Shown piece after piece: positions 53,367 to 64,000 of a stretch of DNA of 64,000 nucleotides. Both the position numbers and the translations under genes were made by a program. Position 1 is the first letter of the stretch. Each line of letters begins with the position of its first letter. The notes under the pieces were generated by a model. That model did not search any database, was not told the DNA's origin, and saw nothing but the letters and a program-made list of their open reading frames with translations. Source of the DNA: Chrysogorgia sp. JL179-B06 (Eukaryota; Cnidaria; Anthozoa; Scleralcyonacea; Chrysogorgiidae); NCBI GenBank assembly GCA_035772405.1, contig JAYKKM010000416.1, positions 703,501-767,500 of the forward strand. The letters are read 5' to 3'.

Positions 53367-56300
53367 GTAATTACTCACTCATGCAGATATAATTTATGAT
53401 AATCTGTAATTATGCATGACGAAAAACCTATAGATAAACCTGTGTGCTGTGTAGGCCGTAGTGTTAAAATACGAATAAAAAACACTAAAAGGTTGGTGTA
53501 CTACCAAAATAATGAATATGAGGTGTAACTATGATATAAAAGTAGTGTGCTAGGTAGTGTTAAAATATAGTTTAAAACACGAGAAGCAGTGTTTTATCTC
53601 ATGGTTTACTGCATCCAAATAACCATTTTACCAACTATTTCAGTGATTAAGCCATTTTCGCCGAGAAAATCGAAGGAAAACACTGGAAAAGTTTATGTAA
53701 ATCAGAACGAATCTTTATCACATATAAAGGCACGATACAGTCATGATTTTCCTGTGTGTTTTCTTCATGAATTATTAATGCATTTTGAAATATAAATAAA
53801 AAGAACTAAAAGGTCGTAGGTATACTACCAAAATAATGAATAAGAGGTCTAACTATGATATAAAAGTAGTGTACTGTGTAGGTAGTGTTAAAATATGAAT
53901 AAAAAACACTAAAAGGTTGATGTACTACCAAAATAATGAATAAGAGGTCTAACTATGATATAAAAGTAGTGTGCTGTGTAGGTAGTGTTAAAATATAAAT
54001 AAAAAAACACTAAAAGGTTGGTGTACTATCAAAATAATGAATAAGAGGTCTAACTATGATATAAAAGTAGTGTGCTGTGTAGGTAGTGTTAAAATATGAA
54101 TAAAAACACTAAAAGGTTGATGTACTACCAAAATAATGAATAAGAGGTCTAACTATGATATAAAAGTAGTGTGCTGTGTAGGTAGTGTTAAAATATAAAT
54201 AAAAAAACACTAAAAGGTTGGTGTACTACCAAAATAATGAATAAGAGGTCTAACTATGATATAAAAGTAGTGTGCTGTGTAGGTAGTGTTAAAATATGAA
54301 TAAAAACACTAAAAGGTTGGTGTACTACCAAAATAATGAATAAGAGGTCTAACTATGATATAAAAGTAGTGTGCTGTGTAGGTAGTGTTAAAATATAAAT
54401 AAAAAAACACTAAAAGGTTGGTGTACTACCAAAATAATGAATAAGAGGTCTAACTATGATATAAAAGTAGTGTGCTGTGTAGGTAGTGTTAAAATATGAA
54501 TAAAAACACTAAAAGGTTGGTGTACTACCAAAATAATGAATAAGAGGTCTAACTATGATATAAAAGTAGTGTGCTGTGTGGGTAGTGTTAAAATATGAAT
54601 AAAAACACTAAAAGGTTGGTGTACCACCAAAATAATGAATAAGAGGTCTAACTATGATATAAAAGTAGTGTGCTGTGTAGGTAGTGTTAAAATATAAATA
54701 AAAAAACACTAAAAGGTTGGTGTACTACCAAAATAATGAATAAGAGGTCTAACTATGATATAAAAGTAGTGTGCTGTGTAGGTAGTGTTAAAATATAAAT
54801 AAAAAAACACTAAAAGGTTGGTGTACTACCAAAATAATGAATAAGAGGTCTAACTATGATATAAAAGTAGTGTGCTGTGTAGGTAGTGTTAAAATATGAA
54901 TAAAAAACACTAAAAGGTTGATGTACGTACCATCAAAATAATGAATAAGAGGTCTATATATAGACCTCATAGTTATAACTATGATATAAATGTAGTGCAC
55001 TGTGTATAGGTATAGTGTTAAAATACGATTAAAAGAACTCTAATAGTGAGCAGAGAACACATGCACACCCCATTAAAACTATTTTATATAATATTGCGCG
55101 TTAGTTAGATTAATTAAAATTGCCAACAGCTTGTTGGGTTTTTATCATCACTTCCTATACGTAGCGAATTAGTTTTATATCATATAATTAGACCTCCTCC
55201 GCAGAGGCTTCTTCTGAGAGGGGAAACCGCTGTACGCCTCAGAGATCACGCAAATAAGTCTCTGCGGAGGAGAGAGGGGTGTGTGTATCTGTTTCTGTGC
55301 AGGAGTTATTGTGTGGGTGTGCGTGTACGTGCAAGCATGCCGGTGCACGCGTGAGTGAGTGCGTATGGTCATGTATATATTGGACAAGGCTAAAGGCGCG
55401 TTTACACGATGCGACAAAAGCATGCGACGTGTACCAAAATCGCATTTTATAAACATGCTTATTCGTATGCGAAATCATTAAAGAAATACCTAATGGTTTC
55501 CGTGTTTAGATACTGTGATCCAAACACGCGGGAAGTTGCGAGACTGGAGAAAAGCGTAAAAAAACACGAGACACTAGGCGAGTGTTTTTTAGCTTTTCGA
55601 AAGTCGAGCAACTTCCCAAGTGTTTGGATAACAGTATCCAAACACGGAAAAACCATTAGGTATTTCTTTTATAAAATAATACAAGAGAACGAGCAGCAAA
55701 ACTTAAGAAAAATTTTGGCGGGAAATTTCTGTGTTTGGATGGACTGATCTCCAAACACGGTTATTGTCCAATCAGCGCCTGCGTAGCATACATGTTATTT
55801 TATAATCAACTTTCTTGCGACAACATGCAACAGTCGCGCATGTCGCACAAATATAAGTCTGTTTACACTAAAAATGCTATTTTGTTGCACGCCGCATGTT
55901 TTTGTCGCATCGTGTAAACACGCCATAAAAGGGATGACTGAAAAGGACCTTCAAATTTATAGGAACTAGTCTAAACGTAATCCCAATCCTAACCCTATAA
56001 CTCTAACCTTGATCCTAACCTTAAACCTACCCCTAGCCGTATATATATATACAGAATATATACAGGGGGGTGAGAATATATACCTTCAATATATACAGAT
56101 TATATACAGGCTATGCTTATACGTAATAGTGACAATTCATCAAAGAGTCACTCGTTACAATCAGTTCAGTTAATTGTGTATGCCCTCGTTAAAATAGGGA
56201 ACTAGATACTGGACGATCATTTTCTGTACAAATGCAATCTATAAAAGGTTGGAATACTTTACCAATAAGTATAAGACAGTCTCCAAGTTTGCACTCCTTT

Positions 56301-58634
56301 AGAGATTCACTTTTTATGAACGCTTTTAGCAGTCAATTGAATATGAACCATTTTTAATTTTATTATTTTTAATTTGGATTCGTAAAGTTTTAATTCTATT
56401 TTATTCATTTAGTTATTATTTATTTCTGAATTGTAATTGTAAGTTGTATATAATAATTTGTAGGTATTGATGTAAATTTCGAGGGCCACAAGTTTATCAG
56501 TTTTACTGTTTAGTGTTTACCCTCGTAAAATAAAGTCTTATCTATATCTATCTAGCTAATCCTAACCTAACCAAAAATAAAGACCAGACAAAAACAGAAA
56601 GGTCCTTTTGCGTCATCGCTTTTAGCCATTTCTCTCTGTGTGTGATCATGTCTACCTTGTTCTCCGCGCCGTTCATTTGCAGAATTTCATCTATCCGCAT
56701 ATGACATATTTTCCAAAAATCTAGGAATTTGTTTTGCAACACATCAAAAAGTACCATTGGAATACGACAAACAAAAATACGAAGAAATAGTTTCCGAGAT
56801 TCTCTCGGCCGACCCCGTGGTACGAGTGGTGGTGTTCATGTGCGTAGAGATGGCGCTTCATCCGTTGTTCAAAGAGATGCAGAAAAGGTCTAACAAACGA
56901 ACACTTCAACTTGTCGGTTCAGACATCTTGGGAACCGTCGTGAATCGAGAGTTGCAGGAACTTCCGGGAGCGGCACTTCATGTGTTGTTCTTCAATCTGC
57001 CAAAGGCCGCTGTCGACGACTTCAGGGACTACTTTCTGGGTTTGACGGCGCACGAGAATACGCGCAACCCTTGGTTCAAAGCTTTCTTTGCGAACGTGGC
57101 AAACTGTTCTTTCGGCGCACGAACGACAATTACAAACATGGCGCCATGTGATCCGCGCCAGACGTTGGGCGATTTGAATTATTCCAACTTCCTCGGCGAC
57201 TTCAGTCTCATGCCTCCGGTCGTCGACGGGGTTTACGCATTTGCGCATGCGATTCGCCGCATTCACGAAGACTACTGCGGTGGTGGCAACAGCAAAAAGA
57301 CATGCGTAGCTTTCGACAAAATCCCAGGACACAAGCTCCTCGATATCATCCGCACGCAAACCTTCCAAAGTCCATCCGGGTCAACGGTGAAGTTCAACCG
57401 AAGTGGTGACGTCGATGGGAGATATGATTTGTATTATTTGGGGCAAGCGAGCGATGGCAGCTACAAGAATACGATGGTAGGAGAATGGAGGGCTGGTAGA
57501 TTGAACCTTAAGCCAGTATCGGATTGGCAAGTTAAATTCGCTCCCATTCCATCGCACTGCTCGGAAACTTGCGGCGCGAATGAAATCCCACAAAGGCTCG
57601 CACACATGCCCCGTTGCTGTTGGCAATGCGTGCCATGTGCACCGGAGACCATTGCCGTCAACGGCACAACTTGCCAGAGCTGCCCGCAAGGATACATGCC
57701 CGATCGACACCGCTACAGGTGTATCAGGATTAAGATCATATACTACACGCTGGACGGGCATAGCATATCCCTTTACGTAGCCGTCGTTCCGATGGTGATG
57801 TCGAGTTTCGGGATTACCGCCGTGTGCTTGGTTACTGTTGTTTTCGCGAAGCATCGTAGTACTCCTCTGGTGAAGGCGTCGGGTCGTGAACTGTCCTGTT
57901 TGCTTCTCTGTGGCGTCTTCCTTTCGTTCCTGTTCCCCTTCGCCGCTATATCGAAGCCAACACCTTGGAAGTGCTTTTGGCAATTCGTCCTCGATAGCTT
58001 TCCCTTCACCATATCCTACGTGGCGATCGCCATGAAAACAAATCGTATATATCGCATCTTCGATCCGCACCGTACCCTATCCGTCCCACCGTCGTGCGTA
58101 CGTCCCAAATCCCAGATCATGCTGTCCCTCGGCCTCATCTCGTTCCAAGCGGTTCTCCTCATATCCATGATGCTCCTCGATGTACCTCGCGAGCAATTTG
58201 TCTATCCGTCACACACAGAGACGTACCTCACTTGCGCCACTTCCGACACGCAGGTTATCGTTTCCCAGGTTTACAACATCATACTGCTCGTCGTTTGCAC
58301 GTACTACGCGTATAAGACGAGGGACACACCGAGAAATTTCAACGAAGCGAGATACATCGCTTTCGCCATGTATGGTTCTGTAGTGTCACTTTCGGCATTC
58401 GTCGTGGTCTTTTTTGTGACCTCCAAGCGATCAACCGCGGTCGATAAGTTGGCCGTACATTGCTTACGCGTCACGTTCATGGCCTTGGTGCTACTCGTGT
58501 GTTTCTTCGCACCGAAAACCTACATCATCGTTTGCAAATCCAAGGAGAATGTCAACCACGAGACCGTGAACAGGGAGTCCATTGTGGCAATATCTTGTGA
58601 ACACGAGAGGGGTGAAGATGGGAAATTCAGGTAA
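52667..58634 (+). CDS. Metabotropic glutamate receptor-like class C GPCR
   Basis: Plasma-membrane receptor with an extracellular ligand-binding Venus-flytrap domain that signals through G proteins. Two coding exons (52667-53366 and 56725-58634) join in phase 1 at a Gly codon to give 869 residues; mGluRs are usually 850-1200. Residues 1-25 look like a signal peptide; ligand-binding domain to about 505; nine-cysteine NCD3G domain about 510-566; seven helices about 582-845, with family motifs TPLVKASGRELS, KTNRIYRIF, FNEARYIAFAMY and APKTYIIV. Retained glutamate-contact positions: S147, T170, D190, Y218. Mammalian mGluR1 D318 and K409 align with Thr304 and Asp431. The natural ligand is therefore uncertain. 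The 3' end may be alternative: the stop overlaps a splice donor. Confidence 0.94.
53400..55030. repeat. 99-bp satellite, downstream block in the mGluR-like intron
   Basis: Same unit as 50765-51490. About a dozen clean copies between 53805 and 55030 plus degenerate units at 53430-53590. Units alternate AAATATGAATAAAAAC and AAATATAAATAAAAAAAC variants. Confidence 0.95.
55175..55275. repeat. Short inverted repeat CTCCTCCGCAGAG
   Basis: GACCTCCTCCGCAGAGGCTT and CTCTGCGGAGGAG near 55262 form a stem; a GTGTGTG/GTGCGTG-rich stretch follows to 55370. Confidence 0.6.
55394..55924. mobile_element. MITE with hAT-like ends and a nested inverted repeat
   Basis: Terminal repeats GGCGCGTTTACACGATGCGA and complement (TCGCATCGTGTAAACACGCC). 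Inside, 55486-55667 is another palindrome (AAATACCTAATGGTTT...AAACCATTAGGTATTT), probably a second insertion. Confidence 0.8.
55960..56110. repeat. Low-complexity CCTAACC / TATATACAG stretch
   Basis: Degenerate TAACCCT-like words, then repeated ATATATACAG. No clean telomeric array. Confidence 0.5.
56190..56560 (+). mobile_element. LINE 3' end, plus strand
   Basis: Reads GWNTLPISIRQSPSLHSFRD, a C-terminal RT tail, stops at FSSQLNMNHF, then an AT-rich 3' region ending in TATCTATATCTATC repeats. Lies in the intron of the mGluR-like gene, about 165 bp before exon 2. Confidence 0.75.
56725..58634 (+). CDS. mGluR-like exon 2 (second lobe, NCD3G, 7TM)
   Basis: Acceptor AATCTAG precedes GAATTTG, which completes the Gly codon and reads ICFATHQKVP, matching GLCIAHSDKI of mGluR1. 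The whole remaining receptor is intronless: SHCSETCGANEIPQR to CIRI is the Cys-rich domain, followed by seven helices. TAA at 58632-58634 lies in FR/TAA, where CAG/GTAATA also forms a donor. Confidence 0.95.
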
Positions 58635-58734
58635 TAACAATAATACACAGCAATGAAATTAAATGTAACAGTTATACTGTGAGTGGCGAAATGAAAGTGA
58701 CGGTAGAAATGACGGCGATAGCGAGTGATGGTTA

Positions 58735-60965
58735 GAGTGTCAGCGACGGTCATAGTGAGAGTGACAGCGAGCGACGGCTGGTGATAGTGGTGATAGCTGG
58801 TTATAGTGACGGCTGGTGACAGTGACAGCCGGTGACAGTGACAGGCGGTGATAGTGACGGCCGGTGATAGTGATGGCTGGTGATCGTGACGGTCGGTGAT
58901 AGTGACGGTCAGTGAAAGTGACGGTTGGTGTTAGTAATGGCGGGTGATAGTGACGGTCGGTGACAGTGACGGTCGGTGATAGTGACGGCCGGTGACAGTG
59001 ATGGCTGGTGACAGTGACGGCCGGTGATAGTGACGGTCGGTGACAGTGATGGCTGGTGACAGTGACGGCCGGTGATAGTGACGGTCGGTGATAGTGACGG
59101 CCGGTGACAGTGACGGCTGGTGATAGTGACGGCCGGTGACAGTGATGGCTGGTGATAGTGACGGCCGGTGATAGTGACGGTCGGTGATAGTGACGGTCGG
59201 TGACAGTGACGGCTGGTGATAGTGACGGCCGGTGACAGTGACGGCTGGTGATAGTGACGGCCAGTGATAGTGATGGCTGGTGATAGTGACGGTCGGTGAC
59301 AGTGATGGCTGGTGATAGTGACGGTCGGTGATAGTGACGGCCGGTGACAGTAACGGTCGGTGACAGTGACGGCTGGTGATAGTGACGTACGGCCGGTGAC
59401 AGTGACGGCTGGTGATAGTGACGGTCGGTGACAGTGACGGCCGGTGACAGTCGGTGACAGTGACGGCTGGTGATAGTGACGGCTGGTGATAGTGACGGTC
59501 GGTGACAGTGACGGCTGGTGATAGTGACGGCCGGTGACAGTGACGGCTGGTGATAGTGACGGTCGGTGACAGTGACGGCTGGTGATAGTGACGGTCGGTG
59601 ATAGTGACGGCTGGTGATAGTGACGGCCAGTGATAGTGACGGCTGGTGATAGTGACGGCCGGTGATAGTGACGGTCGGTGACAGTGATGGCTGGTGACAG
59701 TGACGGCTGGTGATAGTGACGGTCGGTGATAGTGACGGCTGGTGATAGTGACGGCTGGTGATAGTGACGGCTGGTGATAGTGACGGCCGGTGATAGTGAC
59801 GGTCGGTGACAGCTAGTGACGGCTGGTGATAGTGACGGTCGGTGATAGTGACGGCTGGTGATAGTGACGGTCGGTGACAGTGACGGCTGGTGATAGTGAC
59901 GGCCGGTGATAGTGACGGTTGGTGACAGTGACGGCTGGTGATAGTGACGGTCGGTGATAGTGACGGGTGGTGATAGTGACGGCCGGTGACAGTGACGGCT
60001 GGTGATGGTGACGGTCGGTGATAGTGACGGCCGGTGACAGTGATGGCAGGTGATAGTGACGGTCGGTGACAGTGACAGCCGGTGAGTGGCTGGTGATAGT
60101 GACAGGTGGTGACAGTAACAGCCGATGACAGTTACGGCTGGTGACAGTGACGGCTGGTGACAGTGACGGCCGGTGATAGTGACGGGTGGTGACAGTGACG
60201 GGTGGTGACAGTAACAGCCGATGACAGTGACGGTTGGTGACAGCCGGTGATAGTGCAGTGACAGCCGGTGATAGCGACGGCTGGTGACAGTGACGGCTGG
60301 TGATAGTGACGGCCGGTAAGGGTGATGGCTGGTGATAGCGACGGCTGGTGACAGGGACAGTGACGGCCGGTGACAGTGACGGCCGGTGACAGTGATGGTT
60401 GGTGACAGTGACTGCCGGTGAGAGGGATGACTGGTGATAGTGACGGTCGGTGACAGTGACGGCTGGTGATAGGGACTGCCGGTAAGAGTGATGGCTGGTG
60501 ATAGTGACGGCTGGAGACAGTGACGGCCAGTGACAATGACGGCCGGTGACAGTGATGGTTGGTGACAGTGACAGCCGGTGAGAGTGATGACTGGTGATAA
60601 TCGGTGACAGTGACGGCTATTGACGGGTGGTGACAGTGACGGGTGGTGATAGTAACGGCCGGTGAGAGTGATGGCTGGTGATAGTGACGGCTGGTGACAG
60701 TGACGGCTGGTGATCGTGACAGCCGGTGAGAGTGATGGCTGGTGATAGTGACGGGTTTTGACAGTAACAGCCGGTGACAGTGATAGTGACGGGTGGTGAC
60801 ATGAGTGACGGCCGGTGAGAGTGATGACTGGTGATAGTGACAGCCGATGAGAGTGATGGCTGGTGACAGTGACGGCCGGTGACAGGCGGTGAGTGATGGC
60901 TGGTGATAGTGACAGCCGGTGAGAGTGATGGCTGGTGATAGTGACGGCCGGTGACAGCCGATGAC
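58735..60965. repeat. 16-bp minisatellite downstream of the receptor gene
   Basis: About 2.2 kb of tandem GGTGATAGTGACGGCT-type units with frequent C/T changes (ACGGCT, ACGGCC, ACGGTC; GATAG, GACAG), more degenerate after 60060. The 16-base period makes frames cycle every 16 codons. No gene. Confidence 0.97.
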
Positions 60966-62338
60966 AGTGATAGTTATTTATTTATTATTATTATTATACT
61001 TTATTTCATCACGGTATTACATCACCAAAAACATTACAACTAAAAACAGCGATCTTCCAATAGGCCGTGCACACAAAAAGTAGAAATTAACTAATATTTA
61101 CAATCACATTATGTCAGAATAAAATATTTACACATATAGCAGAGATGATTACAAATACGTTATAGTGAATGATTGATCGACTTCAGTTTGATTGAAATTA
61201 CGAACTGAAGTCGTCAGCTTGAATTCAATCGGTAGATTGTTCCAAGTTAGCCACTGCTCCGCTATAGCTGAAAGCTTTTTCATATAATTGGTATTTGGAA
61301 GTTGAAAGTTAAACTGGGATATTGTACTCATGTATTTGATTCAAGATTTTGCATTCTTGCATCAAGATTTCGCATTTCAAAGTTGTTTAATAAATCAGTA
61401 GATCGGTATTCGTATCCACACTTAATTATTATTCTTGCAGTTCTGTTTTGTATAAGCGCTGCAGTTCAACACCCATCAAAATAGGGTTGTATACAAGGGT
61501 TTTATAGACTGTAACAAGTATATATTGTTTCAACAAGTCTAAGTTATCATGTTAATATGGTCACTCCAGGTCAAGGTCTTATCCACCATACATTACACCA
61601 AGTAATTTAGTTGTTTTCACTCTCTGAATGGGAAATCACCTAAGCTTATTTCTGGATCGGATTCAATTTAGTATTTTATGGGAACCAATGTATTCTGTTT
61701 TGCTATTATTTAAAGTCAATTTATTTGTTATCATCCAATGGGATATATTGACTAGATCCTCATTTAAGTTAGAATTGGAAACACCTATTTGTGTATCATC
61801 GGCAAACATGTCACAATTTGAGTTAATTCAAGCTATTAGGGAGATCATTGACATAGATTAGAAATAGTAACGGTCCTAGGATGGATCCTTGAGGTATTCT
61901 CGTGATCATTTCTAAAGGTTGAGAAATTTCTCCATTTACCTGACAATATTGATTTCGATTGGATAGACAAGACCTGAACCATTCATAAGCATTTCCTCGA
62001 ATCCCATAAAGGTCTAATTTTTTAAAAAATAATATTCGGTGATTAACTGCGTCAAAGGCTTTCTTCAAGTTTAGAAATAACCGATATTCTGTTTTGTAGA
62101 TTGGAATTACTCTAATAGTTTAATTTCCATTCACTAGGAAATATACCGATAACAATGCCAACAAGTGTTTAAGCACCTCATGAACAGATATTCCATGGAA
62201 TAAGAATTGGTCTTCAAATCTGTTAATATAGTAGTCGGGGGATTTTTTGCAATTGGAATATTTTTAGAAAGATTGCAACCAAGTTCGACCAAGTGTTTAT
62301 TAAATGCATTTGGGAAATCACCAAGAGATTAAATGGTT

Positions 62339-63308
62339 TTAGGTGGCTCGATAGACTAAATGAGAAATTGCATTTTTTTATTTTGGTTCATTGCATAGCT
62401 CTAGCGGTGGTCTTGATTATTGAAACATTTCACACTTGTAGCATTTGTATATCTTTAGAAATTGTGTTTATGATAAGCGGCAGATTTTATGCAAATTAGT
62501 TTTCTGTATTTATTGGAAACACGATTTCTCCACTCAGGTAAACGTTGAGGGTATAAAACTTTTCAGTAAACAAGACCACCACTAGAGCTATGCAATGAAC
62601 CACAATGAAGCTCAGATCTGCGTTACAAACATTTTTGTGCGAAAAAATGCAATTTTTCATGAGTTTAGAATATCAACCACAATATCACAAAAATAGCGTC
62701 TTGTGGCCTTCAAATTTCAGTATACACTTTAATAATAATAATAATAATATGTTTAATTACCAACATTCGCAGCAAATTGCTGAATTACAGTGGTAGTATA
62801 TCTGACCACCACTGTAATTCAGCAATTTTCTGCGAATGTTGGTAATTAGCCTATATAACTTGAAATTTTCACTGTGAGTTCATACAGGTATTATCTGTGC
62901 AATGACGAATTGATTTGTTATTAGACTAATACAAAAAATATCTAGGGCATTTGGAAGAGATGTAATTGGACATTTTTCTCCCTTATTTTTGGGAAAGGCT
63001 AAAATATATGAAGGCATTGACATATCTCTAAAATAAGTCGTCATTGCACAGCTCTGGTATTGCATGTATCACATATAAAATTTCAGACCCTTAGCACTTA
63101 GCTGTTTGGAGAAATCACTATCGGCGCGTCCTACAGTTTCTTGCCTTTAAAAATGTTGTGTTCGCGGAAAAGCGAGTGACTGCATGCTAAGCAATTAAAG
63201 ATATGGACCCAAATACTTTTCTTTGTAAATGCATTGGACTATATAAAATTTGTAATATGATAAATCGTGCTCTCAAAATTACTCCATTTTGACTATCGAG
63301 CCACCTTA
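62339..63308. mobile_element. Inverted-repeat element nested in the LINE
   Basis: Ends TTAGGTGGCTCGATAG and CTATCGAGCCACCTTA, with further mirrored blocks (TTCATTGCATAGCTCTAG and CTAGAGCTATGCAATGAA). Contains an inner perfect palindrome at 62756-62848. Separates the 5' and 3' parts of the LINE. Confidence 0.78.
62756..62848. repeat. Near-perfect palindrome
   Basis: AATTACCAACATTCGCAG at the left is mirrored by CTGCGAATGTTGGTAATT, with GCTGAATTACAGTGGT / ACCACTGTAATTCAGC inside; the loop is about a dozen bases. Confidence 0.9.
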
Positions 63309-64000
63309 ATCTCTTTATCATTAACATCATGCATTTCCAATATTCATCAACCTTGGAGTTTTTATTAACTAATTGATTAATCGCTTTCCAGGTACCATGT
63401 CACATTTGTTAATTTGAATTTCGTGGTTGTAATGGTTATACGAATAGTATTTTTAATCAATCTGTTATAAGAGTTCCTATAATTTCTATAAATATTCAAT
63501 CACTTGTGTCATTTGATGGCTCTTTTCTTTAAGAACTGAACTTGTCTTTTAATATAATAGTCTTTTTTTTAAGAAATAACCCTTAAGATGCAATATTTCT
63601 TTAGTTATCCAAGACGTTCGCTTTTTGCCAAATTTACGCTTTTGAAGAGGGGCATGTTTCTCAACAATTTTCTCGAAAGCATTCTTCCATATAGTAGCCA
63701 TAATTTATTAGGGTCGTCATATTCATGCATATAAGAGATATTTACTGACTTTACCTCAGAAAAATATTTGCAGTTTTGAAATACGATAATTTACGGATAC
63801 CGTATGCTAAAAAAATGGTCACTAATAGTTATTTTGGAAACACCAGAATTAACAATCATGTCTATTAGTGTAAAAATGGTCAAATAAGGATTTACAATGG
63901 CTTGAGACTCTAGTTGGTTCATCGATCAATTGATTATATTGGCAGAGGTTGGTAAGAAATTTCAGTTCTTTAGTGTTTGGTTTAATAGGCGGTTATAAGA

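Larger units (their letters stand above)
60975..64000 (-). mobile_element. LINE (CR1/L2-like), interrupted, runs off the window
   Basis: 3' end with a (TTATT)n tail at 60975. The minus strand then reads the RT tail (AEQWLTWNNLPIEFKL) near 61250, the RT core (KKAFDAVNHRIL, RIPQGSILGPLLFLIYVNDL) at 61823-62068 and the pre-RT region (GDFPNAFNKHLVELG) near 62300. After the nested element come KRKFGKKRTSWITKEIL near 63620 and probable endonuclease sequence upward. Many breaks; no intact frame. Confidence 0.82.

Noticed and set aside
50765..55030. Regularly spaced repeats as a CRISPR array
   Set aside because: The whole 99-bp unit is conserved, with no variable spacers, and the setting is an animal intron.
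57381..58070. 229-codon minus-strand frame
   Set aside because: Antisense shadow of the receptor exon, which carries clear domain motifs on the plus strand.

Overview
This window looks like animal (metazoan) nuclear DNA. It is AT-rich and full of repeats, with long GT-AG introns. The conserved genes, BEL/Pao and CR1/L2-type retroelements and many miniature inverted-repeat elements suggest a marine invertebrate, possibly a cnidarian. The phylum is an inference and no marker in the window fixes it.

Minus strand, 43685 down to 2081: one gene occupies about 42 kb. Reading splice sites and phases by eye, I reconstruct 22 coding exons (1465 codons, every junction in phase) of an ATAD2/ATAD2B-type chromatin AAA+ ATPase. 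The order is a basic and acidic N-terminus, AAA1 (active-looking), AAA2 (degenerate), bromodomain, low-complexity linker and the C-terminal ATAD2 helix region. A last short exon is expected below 2081 and was not found.

The introns of this gene are crowded with mobile DNA. Intron 9 (22245-35745) is almost entirely one roughly 13.2 kb foldback-like element. It has terminal inverted repeats, long internal inverted arms and two families of minisatellite that share a GGGAATAAG-type motif. A nearly intact BEL/Pao LTR retrotransposon (27782-33627) has inserted inside its minisatellite. Other introns carry a cohort of inverted-repeat elements with TTAA target duplications (piggyBac-type), other MITE families, fragments of non-LTR retrotransposons, and simple repeats.

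From 43.7 to 52.6 kb, between the two divergent genes, lie several degenerate CR1/L2-like LINE copies in both orientations, one interrupted by a DNA element. There is also a tRNA-like SINE head, duplicated inverted-repeat segments, a 99-bp satellite, and a small displaced copy of the ATAD2 exon 11/intron 11 junction.

Plus strand, 52667-58634: a class C GPCR of the metabotropic glutamate receptor family lies in two coding exons (869 residues as read). It has a Venus-flytrap domain, nine-cysteine NCD3G domain and seven-helix domain. Two expected glutamate-contact residues are replaced, and its apparent stop overlaps a consensus splice donor. A 2.2 kb 16-bp minisatellite follows, then a LINE (60975 to the window end) that is itself interrupted by a nested inverted-repeat element.

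The two genes are unrelated in function (chromatin regulation, cell-surface signalling). What links the regions is layered transposition: the nesting orders several insertions relative to each other.
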